A stretch of 64,000 bases of DNA from Demequina salsinemoris (GTDB lineage: Bacteria; Actinomycetota; Actinomycetes; Actinomycetales; Demequinaceae): the NCBI RefSeq assembly GCF_000974805.1, contig NZ_BBQZ01000003.1:186001-250000 (forward strand). Reading direction: 5' to 3'. A model generated the notes under the pieces. That model worked only from the letters and a program-made list of their open reading frames with translations, was not told the origin of the DNA and did no database searches. How positions within the stretch are numbered: the first letter of the stretch is position 1; every line of letters begins with the position of its first letter. Positions 17,686-26,729 of this stretch are shown piece after piece. Position numbers and translations under genes: made by a program.

Positions 17686-18414
17686 GTGCGCGTCGATGTC
17701 GTGACGATCTTCCCCGAGTTCTTCCAGGTGCTCGACGTGTCGCTGCTGGGCAAGGCGCGCCAGGCGGCGCTCGTCGAGACCCACGTGCACCAGCTGCGCG
17801 ACTGGGCGGCGTTCAAGGCCGACGGCACTCCCGACGCGCACCGCACCGTGGACGATGCGCCGTTCGGCGGCGGCGCGGGCATGGTGATGAAGCCCGACGT
17901 GTGGGGCAAGGCGTTGGACGATGTGCTGCAGCCGGGTGCGGTGCTGCTCATCCCGAGCCCTGCCGGCGTGCCCTTCACCCAGGCGCTGGCGGCCGAGCTC
18001 GCTCAGGCGCCCCAGATCGTGTTCGCGTGCGGGCGCTACGAGGGCATCGACGCGCGCGTCGCCGAGCATTACGCGGGCGCCGGCTTCCGCGTGCTCGAGG
18101 TCAGCCTCGGTGACTACGTGCTCAACGGGGGAGAGGTCGCGGCCTTCGCGATGATCGAGGCGATCACGCGCCTGATCCCGGGCTTCATGGGCAACGCCGA
18201 GTCGATCGTCGAGGAGTCGCACTCCGATGGTCTGCTCGAGTACCCGTCGTACACGCGGCCCGCGTCGTGGCGCGGTCATGACGTGCCCGACGTCCTGCTG
18301 AGCGGCCACCACGGGAGGGTGGCCGAGTGGCGCCACGAGCAGCAGGTGGAGCGCACGCGCGAGCGTCGGCCCGACATGCTCGCGGCGCTCGAGCCCGGTG
18401 AGTCCGGCTCGTAG
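17686..18414 (+). CDS. trmD: tRNA (guanine37-N1)-methyltransferase TrmD
   Basis: SAM-dependent SPOUT enzyme that makes m1G37 in tRNAs and prevents frameshifting. GTG start at 17686, 1 bp after the rimM stop, with its ribosome-binding site in the end of rimM; 242 residues. Motifs: [39 protein letters not shown] and the trefoil-knot segment [14 protein letters not shown]. The C-terminus carries [21 protein letters not shown]. Confidence 0.97.
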   Translation: MRVDVVTIFPEFFQVLDVSLLGKARQAALVETHVHQLRDWAAFKADGTPDAHRTVDDAPFGGGAGMVMKPDVWGKALDDVLQPGAVLLIPSPAGVPFTQALAAELAQAPQIVFACGRYEGIDARVAEHYAGAGFRVLEVSLGDYVLNGGEVAAFAMIEAITRLIPGFMGNAESIVEESHSDGLLEYPSYTRPASWRGHDVPDVLLSGHHGRVAEWRHEQQVERTRERRPDMLAALEPGESGS

Positions 18415-18427
18415 CAGGGGGCGATCG

Positions 18428-18457
18428 TTGGGGATGCCGGGGACGATGTGGCACAAT
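18428..18457 (+). promoter_or_regulatory. Candidate promoter for rplS
   Basis: TTGGGG (18428-18433) and CACAAT (18452-18457) are spaced 18 bp, the same -35 box and spacing as the rpsO promoter at 57213. A GGACGATG motif lies between the boxes. It gives rplS a leader of about 120 bases in addition to read-through from trmD. Confidence 0.45.
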
Positions 18458-18587
18458 GGTCAGTCGGCGCGCCCGGCGCTCACACCTGCCACAGGGGGTG
18501 GAGCATCGGCCCGGAGCGCGGCATTCACTTACGTAGCCTTCGGGCAGAACCGCATGGTGACCTGTGGCATGTGCGAGGAGAGACGTC

Positions 18588-18935
18588 ATGCAGAAGCTTG
18601 ACTCCGTCGTCGCGGGCCAGATCCGCGATGACATCCCGGACTTCCGCGCCGGTGACACCGTCAACGTCCACGTGAAGGTCATCGAGGGCAACCGCTCGCG
18701 TATCCAGGTCTTCAAGGGCGTCGTGATCGCCCGCCACGGCAAGGGCATCGGCGAGACCTTCACGGTCCGCAAGATCTCGTTCGGCGTGGGCGTCGAGCGC
18801 AAGTTCCCGATCAACGCGCCGACCATCGACAAGCTCGAGGTCGTGTCGCGCGGTGACGTGCGTCGCGCGAAGCTGTACTACCTCCGCGGTCTGCGCGGCA
18901 AGGCCGCTCGCATCCGCGAGAAGCGCGAGAACTAG
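18588..18935 (+). CDS. rplS: 50S ribosomal protein bL19
   Basis: Large-subunit protein at the 30S-50S interface, 115 residues. ATG 18588 follows GAGGAG and opens [17 protein letters not shown], the usual start; an earlier in-frame ATG lacks a binding site. Conserved segments include [14 protein letters not shown] and [14 protein letters not shown] 173-bp leader with its own promoter-like element separates it from trmD. Confidence 0.97.
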   Translation: MQKLDSVVAGQIRDDIPDFRAGDTVNVHVKVIEGNRSRIQVFKGVVIARHGKGIGETFTVRKISFGVGVERKFPINAPTIDKLEVVSRGDVRRAKLYYLRGLRGKAARIREKREN

Positions 18936-18937
18936 TC

Positions 18938-19651
18938 ATCAGCGCATCCACGCAGCAGCCGGCGGACGGGGAGCCAACCCCGTCCGCCGGCGCTCGTGTA
19001 TGGGCCTGGTTCCGGGAGATCGGGATCATCGTCGTCGCGGCGCTGGTCCTGTCCCTCATCATCAAGACCTTCTTCTTCCAGTCGTTCTGGATCCCTTCCG
19101 GGTCGATGCATCCGACGCTCGTGGAGGGCGACCGCATCCTCGTCACCAAGTGGCGTCCGGATCCCCTCGAGCTGCGGCGCGGCGACGTCGTCGTGTTCAA
19201 GGATCCGGGAGGCTGGCTCTCCGGCTCTGAGACCGTCGAGGCCACGGGCGTGCGCAAGGTCGCGCAGGACGTCCTGCAGTTCGTCGGGCTTCTGCCCGAG
19301 GATGCGGGCGAGCACCTGGTCAAGCGCGTGATCGGCCTGCCCGGCGACGAGATCGTGTGCGAGAGCGCCGACAGCCAGGTGATGGTCAACGGCGTCTACC
19401 TCGACGAGGACTACCTCGCCGAGGGCTCCCAGCCGTGCGGCGCCGAGTTCACCGTCACCGTCCCCGACGACTCGCTGTGGGTCATGGGCGACAACCGGGA
19501 CAACTCCGCCGACTCCCGGTATCACATGGGACTTCCCGGCGGCGGCTCGATCCCGCTCAGCTCCGTCGTCGGAACCGCCTTCGTGACGGTCTGGCCGATC
19601 GAGAACTGGGGTGGCATCGGCAACCCGCTCGTGGATTCGGGCCAGGCCTGA
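18938..19651 (+). CDS. lepB: Type I signal peptidase LepB (start codon not canonical)
   Basis: Membrane serine protease that removes signal peptides outside the membrane. One helix (IIVVAALVLSLIIKTFFF) precedes the catalytic serine in SGSMHPTL. The lysine is in KRVIGLPGDEIV, and box E reads GDNRDNSADSR. The start is a problem: the frame runs back to a stop at 18854 without any ATG, GTG or TTG before the ATG inside SGSMHPTL, which lies after the catalytic serine and cannot serve. ATC at 18938, 2 bp after the rplS stop with GAGAA upstream, gives a plausible leader (SASTQQPADGE). GTC 18935 or a sequencing error are alternatives. Product sure, start unsure. Confidence 0.85.
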   Translation: MSASTQQPADGEPTPSAGARVWAWFREIGIIVVAALVLSLIIKTFFFQSFWIPSGSMHPTLVEGDRILVTKWRPDPLELRRGDVVVFKDPGGWLSGSETVEATGVRKVAQDVLQFVGLLPEDAGEHLVKRVIGLPGDEIVCESADSQVMVNGVYLDEDYLAEGSQPCGAEFTVTVPDDSLWVMGDNRDNSADSRYHMGLPGGGSIPLSSVVGTAFVTVWPIENWGGIGNPLVDSGQA

Positions 19652-19654
19652 TCC

Positions 19655-20350
19655 GTGCTCACCGCCGTCTCGCTCGAGCATGAGCGCGCCCTGTGGGACG
19701 CCGGCGCCCGCGTGGTCGCCGGCATCGACGAGGTGGGCAGGGGAGCGCTCGCCGGCCCCGTGAGCGTGGGGCTGTGCGCCGTCGCTCCGCGCGAGGACTG
19801 GCCTGACGGCCTCGCCGACTCCAAGCAGCTCACCCCCGCGAGGCGGGACCGGATGGCCATCGAGCTCGCCGACTACGGCGTCGCGCGAGCCGTGGCCCAC
19901 GCGCAGGCGAGCGAGATCGATGAGCACGGCATCGTCGGCGCGCTGCGGCTCGCCGGCCTGCGCGCACTCGCCTCGCTCGCCGCTGACGGCGTCGTCGTCG
20001 ACGCGATCCTGCTCGACGGCACGCACGACTGGCTCACCCCGCCCGCCGCCGACCTGTTCGCCGCCGACGCCGGCGACCCGCTCGTCGTCCTGGTTCCAGA
20101 CGCCCCTCCCGTGGCCCCGGTCACCACCGTCGTCAAGGGCGACGGCAAGTGCGCGTCCATCGCCGCCGGGTCGGTCCTCGCGAAGGTCGAGCGCGACGCG
20201 CTCATGACCGCTGCGGACGCCGATCACCCCGCGTACGGGTGGGCGCGCAACAAGGGCTACGGCGCCCCGGTGCACCTCACGGCGCTGCGCAAGCAGGGAC
20301 CGAGCCCGCTGCATCGGCTCAGCTGGTCGCTTCCTCAGCGCGACGTGTAG
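19655..20350 (+). CDS. rnhB: Ribonuclease HII
   Basis: Removes ribonucleotides and RNA-DNA hybrids from DNA. GTG start 3 bp after lepB; 231 residues. The active-site segment GIDEVGRGALAGPV supplies the Asp-Glu pair. Further conserved stretches are DSKQLTPARR, the Asp in AILLDGTHDW, and KGDGKCASIAAGSVLAK. The C-terminal KGYGAPVH is typical. Place between lepB and the DUF2469 gene is the usual actinobacterial order. Confidence 0.96.
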   Translation: MLTAVSLEHERALWDAGARVVAGIDEVGRGALAGPVSVGLCAVAPREDWPDGLADSKQLTPARRDRMAIELADYGVARAVAHAQASEIDEHGIVGALRLAGLRALASLAADGVVVDAILLDGTHDWLTPPAADLFAADAGDPLVVLVPDAPPVAPVTTVVKGDGKCASIAAGSVLAKVERDALMTAADADHPAYGWARNKGYGAPVHLTALRKQGPSPLHRLSWSLPQRDV

Positions 20351-20406
20351 GCGCCACGCACGGGTCACATCGCGTCACCGCGGCGCTCATCGGCCACAAT
20401 GGGAGG

Positions 20407-20736
20407 GTGAGCAGCGAGGACCTGGAGAACTACGAGACCGAGGCGGAGCTGGCGCTCTACCGTGAGTACCGCGACGTGGTGGGCCTGTTCCAGTACGTCG
20501 TCGAGACCGAGCGTCGGTTCTATCTGGCGAACAAGGTCGACCTTCAGGTGCGGGCCTCCGGTGGGGACGTCTACTTCGAGGTCAGCATGACGGACGCCTG
20601 GGTGTGGGACGTGTACCGCTCGGCGCGGCTCGTGAAGAAGGTGCGCGTCGTGACGTTCAAGGACGTCAACATCGAGGAGCTCGCGCACGACGACGACCCG
20701 ACGATCCCGGACATCAGGCAGCTCCGAGGGAGATAG
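20407..20736 (+). CDS. DUF2469 family protein
   Basis: Conserved actinobacterial protein of unknown function, 109 residues from GTG 20407, which follows GGGAGG. It begins with an acidic segment (SSEDLENYETEAELALYREYRD) of which the conserved core is LENYETEAEL. WVWDVYRSARLVKKVRV and the C-terminal VNIEEL segment are family features. In mycobacteria and streptomycetes it also follows rnhB. Confidence 0.9.
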   Translation: MSSEDLENYETEAELALYREYRDVVGLFQYVVETERRFYLANKVDLQVRASGGDVYFEVSMTDAWVWDVYRSARLVKKVRVVTFKDVNIEELAHDDDPTIPDIRQLRGR

Positions 20737-20747
20737 TTCACACGTGG

Positions 20748-20795
20748 TTGACTAAATCTTGCAGAGTCTGCAACAATGCAGAACATGCAAGATTT
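20748..20795 (+). promoter_or_regulatory. tetR promoter with concentric palindromic operator
   Basis: TTGACT (20748-20753) and AACAAT (20772-20777) form a promoter with an 18-bp spacer. Over it lie two perfect inverted repeats sharing one centre: AAATCTTGCA (20754-20763) with TGCAAGATTT (20786-20795), and TCTGCA (20767-20772) with TGCAGA (20777-20782). Transcription should begin at about 20783-20785, at or next to the ATG at 20785, so a leaderless message is likely. A repressor bound here would block the promoter. Confidence 0.7.
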
Positions 20796-21435
20796 GATCG
20801 AGGCGACCCCCCAGGCCTGTGAGGGGCTGCGTGAGCGCAAGCTGCGGCTCGCGCGCAACGCCACCCAGAAGGCCGCGATCGAGCTGTGCCTCGAGCACGG
20901 CCTCGACGCCGTCACGGTCGAGATGATCGCCGACCGCGCGGGCATCTCCGCCCGCACGTTCTACAACTACTTCGGCACCCGCGAGGCCGCGCTGATCGGC
21001 GAGGGCCGACCCGAGCCGACCGAGGCGCACATCGCCCGGTTCATCGAGCGCGACGACGCGAGCGACGTCGAGGCCTTCGCCCTCATGATGACGTCCGCGT
21101 GGATCGAGGCCGAGCCCGACGCCGAGCTCTTCACCCTGCGCCATCGACTGTTCGAGGCGGAGCCGACGCTCGCCGCCGCCAACCTGTCCCGCATCGGCGA
21201 CGCGCGCGAACGACTCGCCGACATCGCCGCCCTGCGCCTGCGCGCCCAGCGCCCCGACCTCGACGGGGAGGCGCTCGCGCTCGAGTCCTCGCTCGTCGTC
21301 GCGCTCGCCATGGGCGCGCTCCAGACCATCGGACGACGCTGGCTCGCGAGCGGCTCCGACATCTCCCACATGAAGCAGATGATCCACGAGCTCGTGCCGA
21401 TCGTCCGTCGCCTCACCCAGACCTCTCGCCACTAG
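20776..21435 (+). CDS. TetR family transcriptional regulator
   Basis: 219 residues from ATG 20776; the in-frame ATG 20785 (three codons later) is an alternative that fits the promoter better. The N-terminal helix-turn-helix is typical: KAAIELCLEHGLDAVTVE, then MIADRAGISARTFYNYFGTREAAL. The C-terminal helical domain would bind an unknown ligand. It lies 26 bp before a DHA2 drug-efflux gene on the same strand and its own start is covered by a palindromic operator, so it is probably an autorepressor that also controls the pump. Confidence 0.92.
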   Translation: MQNMQDLIEATPQACEGLRERKLRLARNATQKAAIELCLEHGLDAVTVEMIADRAGISARTFYNYFGTREAALIGEGRPEPTEAHIARFIERDDASDVEAFALMMTSAWIEAEPDAELFTLRHRLFEAEPTLAAANLSRIGDARERLADIAALRLRAQRPDLDGEALALESSLVVALAMGALQTIGRRWLASGSDISHMKQMIHELVPIVRRLTQTSRH

Positions 21436-21461
21436 GCGAGCACCATCGCAAGGAGTTCCCG

Positions 21462-23123
21462 TTGACTGACATCACTGCTGAGCCGCGCCCTGACGCGGCC
21501 GCCGCGCCCGACCGGCGCGGCATCCTCCTCGTCTTCGTCGGCCTCATGACAGCCATGCTGCTGTCCGCGCTCGACCAGACGATCTTCTCGACCGCGCTGC
21601 CGACCATCGTCGGCGACCTCGACGGCGTCGACCACATGCTGTGGGTCACCACGGCCTACATCCTCGCCGCGACGATCATGATGCCGGTCTACGGCAAGCT
21701 CGGCGACCTTGTCGGCCGCAAGTCGCTCTTCCTCGGAGCGATCGGACTGTTCATGATCGGCTCGGTCGTCGGGGCGCTGTCCACCGGCATGACCGAGCTC
21801 ATCGTCGGGCGCGCGATCCAGGGGCTCGGAGGCGGTGGCCTCATGATCCTGTCGCAGGCCGTCATCGCCGACATCGTCCCGGCGCGCGAGCGCGGCAAGT
21901 ACATGGGGCTCATGGGCGGCGTGTTCGCGCTCGCGTCCGTGATCGGCCCGCTGCTCGGCGGCTGGTTCACCGAGTCCGTCGGCTGGCAGTGGTGCATGTG
22001 GATCAACGTGCCGCTCGGCATCCTCGCGATGGCCTCGGTCGCGATCTTCCTCCACCCGGCCCCGCAGGACCGTGAGAAGCCCAAGCTGGACATCGCCGGC
22101 ATGCTCCTCATCGCGATCGCCTCGGCCTCGCTCGTCCTCGTCACGTCGTGGGGCGGCGGCCAGTACGAGTGGGACTCGGCGGTCATCCTGTCGCTCATCG
22201 GCCTCACCGTGGTCGCGGGCATCGCGTTCGTGATGGTCGAGCGTCGCGCCGTCGAGCCGATCATGCCGATGACGCTGTTCACCGAGCGCAACTTCACGCT
22301 CACGACCGGCGCGGGCCTGCTCATGGGCATCGCGATGTTCGGCACGCTCGCGTACATGCCCACCTACCTTCAGATGGTGGCGCAGGTCGACGCGACCGAG
22401 GCCGGCCTGCTCATGATCCCGATGATGGGCACGATGCTGCCCACGTCGATCATCGTGGGTCGCGTCGTCAGCAGGACGGGCCGGTACAAGTGGTACCCCG
22501 TCTCCGGCGCGGTCGTGATGGCCGCCGCGATGTACCTGCTGTCGACCATGACCTACGACCAGCCGCTGTGGCTGACCTGCGCCTACCTCGCGGTCTTCGG
22601 CGCGGGGCTCGGACTGATGATGCAGACGCTCGTCCTCATCGTGCAGAACACGTTCCCGCTGCGCATGGTGGGCACCGCGACCGCGGCGAACAACTACTTC
22701 CGCCAGATCGGCGCCTCGCTCGGCGCCGCCGTCGTCGGCTCGATCTTCACCAACAACCTGGTGGACCTGCTGTCCGACCGCGTCGCTGCCGGCACCGCCG
22801 ACCTCAGCGACGCCAACTCGCTCACGCCGTCCGCGGTGCTCGAGCTTCCGCAGGAGATGCAGGACGTCATCGTGAGCTCGTACAACGACGCGCTCACCCC
22901 TGTGTTCCTCTACATCGTGCCGCTCGCGCTGATCGCGCTCGTGCTGCTCATGTTCGTCAAGGAGGTGCCGCTGCGCACCACGCTCGAGCGCGACGAGGCC
23001 GCGGCGTCGGCCGCGGACGGCGCGGACATGGACGATGCGGGAGTCGACGCCGAGTCCGGGATCGCACCGGTCCTGGTCGGGGCCGCGGACGATGCGAGGG
23101 CTCAGGAGCCGGCCGACCGCTGA
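21462..23123 (+). CDS. MFS multidrug efflux transporter, DHA2 (14-helix) type
   Basis: Proton-driven exporter of 553 residues from TTG 21462, which follows AAGGAG; the longer open frame upstream overlaps tetR out of frame. About 14 membrane helices. DHA2 signatures: LDQTIFSTALPTIVGDL in helix 1, motif A as GKLGDLVGRKSLFLG, and the helix-5 segment GLMGGVFALASVIGPLLGG. The tail of about 50 residues is acidic. Export of a toxic compound that also releases the upstream TetR protein is inferred from the pairing. Confidence 0.93.
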   Translation: MTDITAEPRPDAAAAPDRRGILLVFVGLMTAMLLSALDQTIFSTALPTIVGDLDGVDHMLWVTTAYILAATIMMPVYGKLGDLVGRKSLFLGAIGLFMIGSVVGALSTGMTELIVGRAIQGLGGGGLMILSQAVIADIVPARERGKYMGLMGGVFALASVIGPLLGGWFTESVGWQWCMWINVPLGILAMASVAIFLHPAPQDREKPKLDIAGMLLIAIASASLVLVTSWGGGQYEWDSAVILSLIGLTVVAGIAFVMVERRAVEPIMPMTLFTERNFTLTTGAGLLMGIAMFGTLAYMPTYLQMVAQVDATEAGLLMIPMMGTMLPTSIIVGRVVSRTGRYKWYPVSGAVVMAAAMYLLSTMTYDQPLWLTCAYLAVFGAGLGLMMQTLVLIVQNTFPLRMVGTATAANNYFRQIGASLGAAVVGSIFTNNLVDLLSDRVAAGTADLSDANSLTPSAVLELPQEMQDVIVSSYNDALTPVFLYIVPLALIALVLLMFVKEVPLRTTLERDEAAASAADGADMDDAGVDAESGIAPVLVGAADDARAQEPADR

Positions 23124-23317
23124 CATCGTCGTGGGCGCCTCGCGCGGGTCCTCAAGGCCTGCGCGGGGCGCCCGCGTCGTTCGTGGCGAAGAATTTACGC
23201 GTCCGTAACCCGGCGGCGCCGTGGGACGTCTCGAATGGCCGAAGGCGCCCGCGGGAGACGGCAGGATGGTGGCACGGAGGCGCGCCATCGGCGGGCTCGG
23301 ACGAGACGGGGGCAAGC

Positions 23318-24667
23318 ATGGCCGGATCGAGCATCCTCGAGGGCAACAGCTTCCGCGCGGACGCGGGGGAGCGGCTCGGCGAGCGCGCTGCCGCGCTGAT
23401 CGACGACCGTGCCAGGCTGCTCGGGCCGGCCTATCGGCTGTTCTACTCCCGGCCGGTACACCTCGTGCGAGGCGAGGGAACGTACCTGTACGACGCCGAC
23501 GGGGTCGAGTACCTCGACGTCTTCAACAACGTGCCCGCGGTCGGGCACGGCAACGAGCGGGTCGCTCAGGCGGTGGGCGCTCAGGCCGCGACGCTCAACA
23601 CGCACACCCGGTACCTCCTCGACGGGCTCACCGCCTACGCCGACGACCTGCTCGGCACGATGCCAGGGCTCGACCAGGTGATGTTCACGAACTCCGGATC
23701 GGAGTCCAACGACCTCGCGATCCGCGTCGCGCGTGCGGCGACCGGCGGCACGGGCATCATCGTCACGAGCGAGGCGTACCACGGGACGTCGTACCTCACG
23801 TCCGGCGCGAGCCCCGCGATGGGCGAGGGATTCGCGCTGCTGCCGGAGGTCCGCGTGATCCCGGCGCCCGACACCTACAGGCTCGGGGACGATGCGGTGG
23901 ACGCGGCCTCGCTCGGCGCCTGGATGGCCGCGCGCTACCGGGAGGCGGTGGACTCCCTCGCTGACGCAGGGCTCAAGCCCGCGGCGCTGCTGCTCGACTC
24001 GATCATGGCGTCGGACGGCGTGTTCCCCGATCCCCGTGGCTTCCTCGCCCCCGTGCTCGACGCGGTCCACGGCTCGGGTGCGATGTGGATCGCCGACGAG
24101 GTGCAGACCGGGCTCGCACGCGTCGGGGACGCGATGTGGGGCTTCGAGCGCCACGGCATCGTCCCCGACCTCGTGACGTGCGGCAAGGCGATGGGCAACG
24201 GCATCCCCGTGTCCGCGATGGCGGCGCGCTCCGAGGTCCTCGCGCCGTTCGCGACGCGGGTGCCGTACTTCAACACCTTCGGGGGCAACCCGGTCTCGAT
24301 CGCGGCGGCTCAGGCGGTGCTCGACGAGATCCGCGACCGCGATCTGATGGCGTCCGCGGCGAAGGTCGGCGCGGTGCTGCGCGACGGGATCCGTGCGATC
24401 GCCGCGGACCATCCTCGCCTCGCCGATGTGCGTGGAACGGGCCTGTACAACGCGGTCGAGGTGGTCCGCGACCCCGCGACCCGCGTCGCCGACACGGATG
24501 CGGCGCTCGCGCTCGTCAACGCTCTGCGCGAGCGGCGGGTGCTCGTGTCGCCCTCGGGCCCGGCCTCCAACGTCATCAAGGTCAGGCCCCCGCTCGTGTT
24601 CGGGATGCGCGAGGCCGAGCGGTTCCTGACCGAGCTCGCGGGAGCCGCGTCCGACCTCGGCCTCTGA
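23318..24667 (+). CDS. Class III PLP-dependent aminotransferase
   Basis: 449 residues from ATG 23318. Fold-type I motifs: FTNSGSESNDLAIRVAR (phosphate-binding turn), WIADEVQTGLARVG with the Asp that pairs the pyridine nitrogen, and the Schiff-base lysine in LVTCGKAMGNGIPVSAM. NTFGGNPVS follows. Sequence style resembles the group annotated as alanine-glyoxylate aminotransferase 2 or ethanolamine-phosphate phospho-lyase-like proteins; the substrate cannot be fixed. It stands alone. The 194 bp before it contain TTACGCGTCCGTAA at 23195-23208, a 5-bp inverted repeat with 4-bp spacer. Confidence 0.88.
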   Translation: MAGSSILEGNSFRADAGERLGERAAALIDDRARLLGPAYRLFYSRPVHLVRGEGTYLYDADGVEYLDVFNNVPAVGHGNERVAQAVGAQAATLNTHTRYLLDGLTAYADDLLGTMPGLDQVMFTNSGSESNDLAIRVARAATGGTGIIVTSEAYHGTSYLTSGASPAMGEGFALLPEVRVIPAPDTYRLGDDAVDAASLGAWMAARYREAVDSLADAGLKPAALLLDSIMASDGVFPDPRGFLAPVLDAVHGSGAMWIADEVQTGLARVGDAMWGFERHGIVPDLVTCGKAMGNGIPVSAMAARSEVLAPFATRVPYFNTFGGNPVSIAAAQAVLDEIRDRDLMASAAKVGAVLRDGIRAIAADHPRLADVRGTGLYNAVEVVRDPATRVADTDAALALVNALRERRVLVSPSGPASNVIKVRPPLVFGMREAERFLTELAGAASDLGL

Positions 24668-24810
24668 CCCTCGCGGTGGGTCTCGGGGTGGCACCCCCGT
24701 CGTCAGCGTCGTCCCCAGGACCTCGCGATCCCGGCCGCATCCACAGTCTCGAGACCCTCGCCCCCGAGCAGGCGGCGCGCCGCCCACGCTGGCACTCACG
24801 GAGGTGAGGC

Positions 24811-25167
24811 ATGGCGGCGAAGGACGCGGTGGGCAGGTACGGGGAGGATCTCGTCGTGCGGCGGCTGGCCGAGCGGGGCTGGGTGGTCCTCGCGAGGAAC
24901 TGGAGGTGCCGCGAGGGCGAGATCGACATCGTCGCCACCGAAGGCGACGCGCTCGTGGTCGTCGAGGTCAAGACCCGGCGCGGCGCGTCGATGGGCGCGC
25001 CGCAGGAGGCGGTGACGGTTCGCAAGCTCGCCCGGCTGCGCAGGCTCGCCGCGGCGTGGCTGGCCGCCCAGGACCGAAGGTGGCCGGAGGTGCGGATCGA
25101 CGTGGTCGCCGTGACGCTTCCGCGCGCGGGCGCCGCGCGCCTCGAGCACCTCAGGGCCGTCGGATGA
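24811..25167 (+). CDS. yraN: YraN family (UPF0102) endonuclease-like protein
   Basis: 118 residues with a restriction-endonuclease-like core: AVGRYGEDLVVRRL, then the catalytic pattern E-(x)-D in CREGEIDIVATEG and VVVEVKTRRG. Biochemical role is not established for most members; Holliday-junction processing has been proposed. It overlaps comM by 4 bp (ATGA), and the pairing with comM and dprA is conserved. Confidence 0.92.
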   Translation: MAAKDAVGRYGEDLVVRRLAERGWVVLARNWRCREGEIDIVATEGDALVVVEVKTRRGASMGAPQEAVTVRKLARLRRLAAAWLAAQDRRWPEVRIDVVAVTLPRAGAARLEHLRAVG

Positions 25168-26681
25168 TCGGACGCACCCGCTCCGTGGTCCTCGTGGGTC
25201 TCACCGGGCACCTGATCGAGGTCGAGGCGCATCTCGCCGCCTCGCTTCCCGCCTTCACGATCGTCGGTCTGCCCGACACGGCGCTGGGCGAGGCGCGCGA
25301 CAGGGTGCGGGCGGCGACGTCGTCCTCGGGGCTGCTCTGGCCCGCGCGCAGGGTGACGGTCAACCTCACTCCGGCGTCCCTGCCCAAGTCGGGCTCCGTC
25401 ACGGACCTCGCGATCGCCGTCGCGGCCCTCGTGGCCGCCGACCAGATCCCTCCCGCGGCCCCCGCGTCGGCCGTGCATCTTGGAGAGCTCGGCCTCGACG
25501 GTCGCGTGCGGCCGGTGCGCGGGATCCTGCCGATGGTCGCCGGCGCGGTCGAGGCAGGTCTGACGCGCATCGTGGTGCCGGTCGGGAACCTCGCGGAGGC
25601 GAGGCTCGTGGAGGGCGCCGACGTGCTCGGGGTCGCGAGCCTCGCCGAGCTGCTCGCGATGTACGGCAGCACCGAGGCGGTCGCGACCGCGTCCGAGCCC
25701 GTTCTCGAGGCGCCGCCGCCGGTGTCGCACGCGAACCGCGTCGACCTGTCCGATGTCCAGGGCCAGGCGGACGCCCGGTGGGCGCTCGAGGTCGCTGCGG
25801 CAGGCGGTCACCATCTCCTCATGACCGGGCCTCCCGGCACGGGCAAGACGATGCTCGCGGAGAGGCTGCCGGGAATCCTCCCCGACCTGCCCGCGCGCGA
25901 GGCGGTGGCGGCCACCTCGGTCCACTCGCTCGCGGGCACTCTCGATCCCTCCGCAGGCCTGATCAGCCGACCGCCGTTCGAGGCACCCCACCACAGCGCG
26001 AGCGCGGCCGCGATCGTCGGCGGCGGGGCACGGCTGGCCCGACCCGGCGCGATCTCCCGCGCCCACGGCGGCGTGCTGTTCCTCGACGAGGCACCGGAGT
26101 TCTCGGCGCGCGTGCTGCAGACCCTCCGCCAACCGCTCGAGTCCGGTGAGATCGTGCTGCACCGCGCGCACGGCGCGGTCCGCTATCCGGCCCGCTTCCA
26201 GCTGGTGCTCGCCGCGAACCCATGCCCCTGCGGTCGCTTCCACGGCAACGGAGCCGGATGCACCTGCACCCCGCTCGAGCGACGTCGCTACCTGAGCAGG
26301 CTGTCCGGGCCGCTCCTGGACCGCGTCGACCTTCAGGTCGCGGTCCTTCCGGTCAGGCTCGGCGCCGCAGCAGGAGGTGAGGCGGAGAGCAGCGTCGAGG
26401 TCGCGGCGCGCGTCGCGGCGGCGAGGCGACGGGCGCGTGAACGGCTCGCAGACGCGGGATGGCGGATGAATGCCGAGGTGGCGGGCGCCTGGCTGCGCGC
26501 GCGCACGTCGGGTCCAGCGTGTGCGCCAGCGTGGCGCGCGCTCGAGCGGGGCCTCGTGTCCGCGAGGGGAGCGGACCGCGCGTTGAGAGTCGCGTGGACC
26601 CTCGCCGACCTCGATGGGGACGAGGCTCCCGGAGCCGCGCACGTCGAGCAGGCCTTGCTGCTGCGCAGGGGCGACTCATGA
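25164..26681 (+). CDS. comM: ComM/YifB family Mg-chelatase-like AAA+ ATPase
   Basis: 505 residues from the ATG overlapping the yraN stop. Layout: an N-terminal Lon-protease-like domain (about 20-165, with LPAFTIVGLPDTA and NLTPASLPKSG), an AAA+ module with GPPGTGKTMLAERLPGILP (Walker A), LFLDEAPEF (Walker B) and the NPCPCG segment, and a C-terminal Mg-chelatase domain. In Vibrio ComM is a helicase that promotes branch migration during natural transformation; in actinobacteria its role is inferred. dprA follows 48 bp later. Confidence 0.94.
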   Translation: MIGRTRSVVLVGLTGHLIEVEAHLAASLPAFTIVGLPDTALGEARDRVRAATSSSGLLWPARRVTVNLTPASLPKSGSVTDLAIAVAALVAADQIPPAAPASAVHLGELGLDGRVRPVRGILPMVAGAVEAGLTRIVVPVGNLAEARLVEGADVLGVASLAELLAMYGSTEAVATASEPVLEAPPPVSHANRVDLSDVQGQADARWALEVAAAGGHHLLMTGPPGTGKTMLAERLPGILPDLPAREAVAATSVHSLAGTLDPSAGLISRPPFEAPHHSASAAAIVGGGARLARPGAISRAHGGVLFLDEAPEFSARVLQTLRQPLESGEIVLHRAHGAVRYPARFQLVLAANPCPCGRFHGNGAGCTCTPLERRRYLSRLSGPLLDRVDLQVAVLPVRLGAAAGGEAESSVEVAARVAAARRRARERLADAGWRMNAEVAGAWLRARTSGPACAPAWRALERGLVSARGADRALRVAWTLADLDGDEAPGAAHVEQALLLRRGDS

Positions 26682-26729
26682 GACCTGCGGGGAGCAGGGT
26701 GGTTGGCGAGAGTGGGAGGCGAGCTGATC

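Noticed and set aside
21432..23315. Open minus-strand frame of about 630 codons opposite the MFS gene
   Set aside because: Composition is that of a shadow frame (His, Arg, Asp, Gly) and the sense strand encodes a clear transporter.
24582..26642. Open minus-strand frame of about 690 codons opposite yraN and comM
   Set aside because: No motif or ribosome-binding site; both plus-strand genes have clear families.
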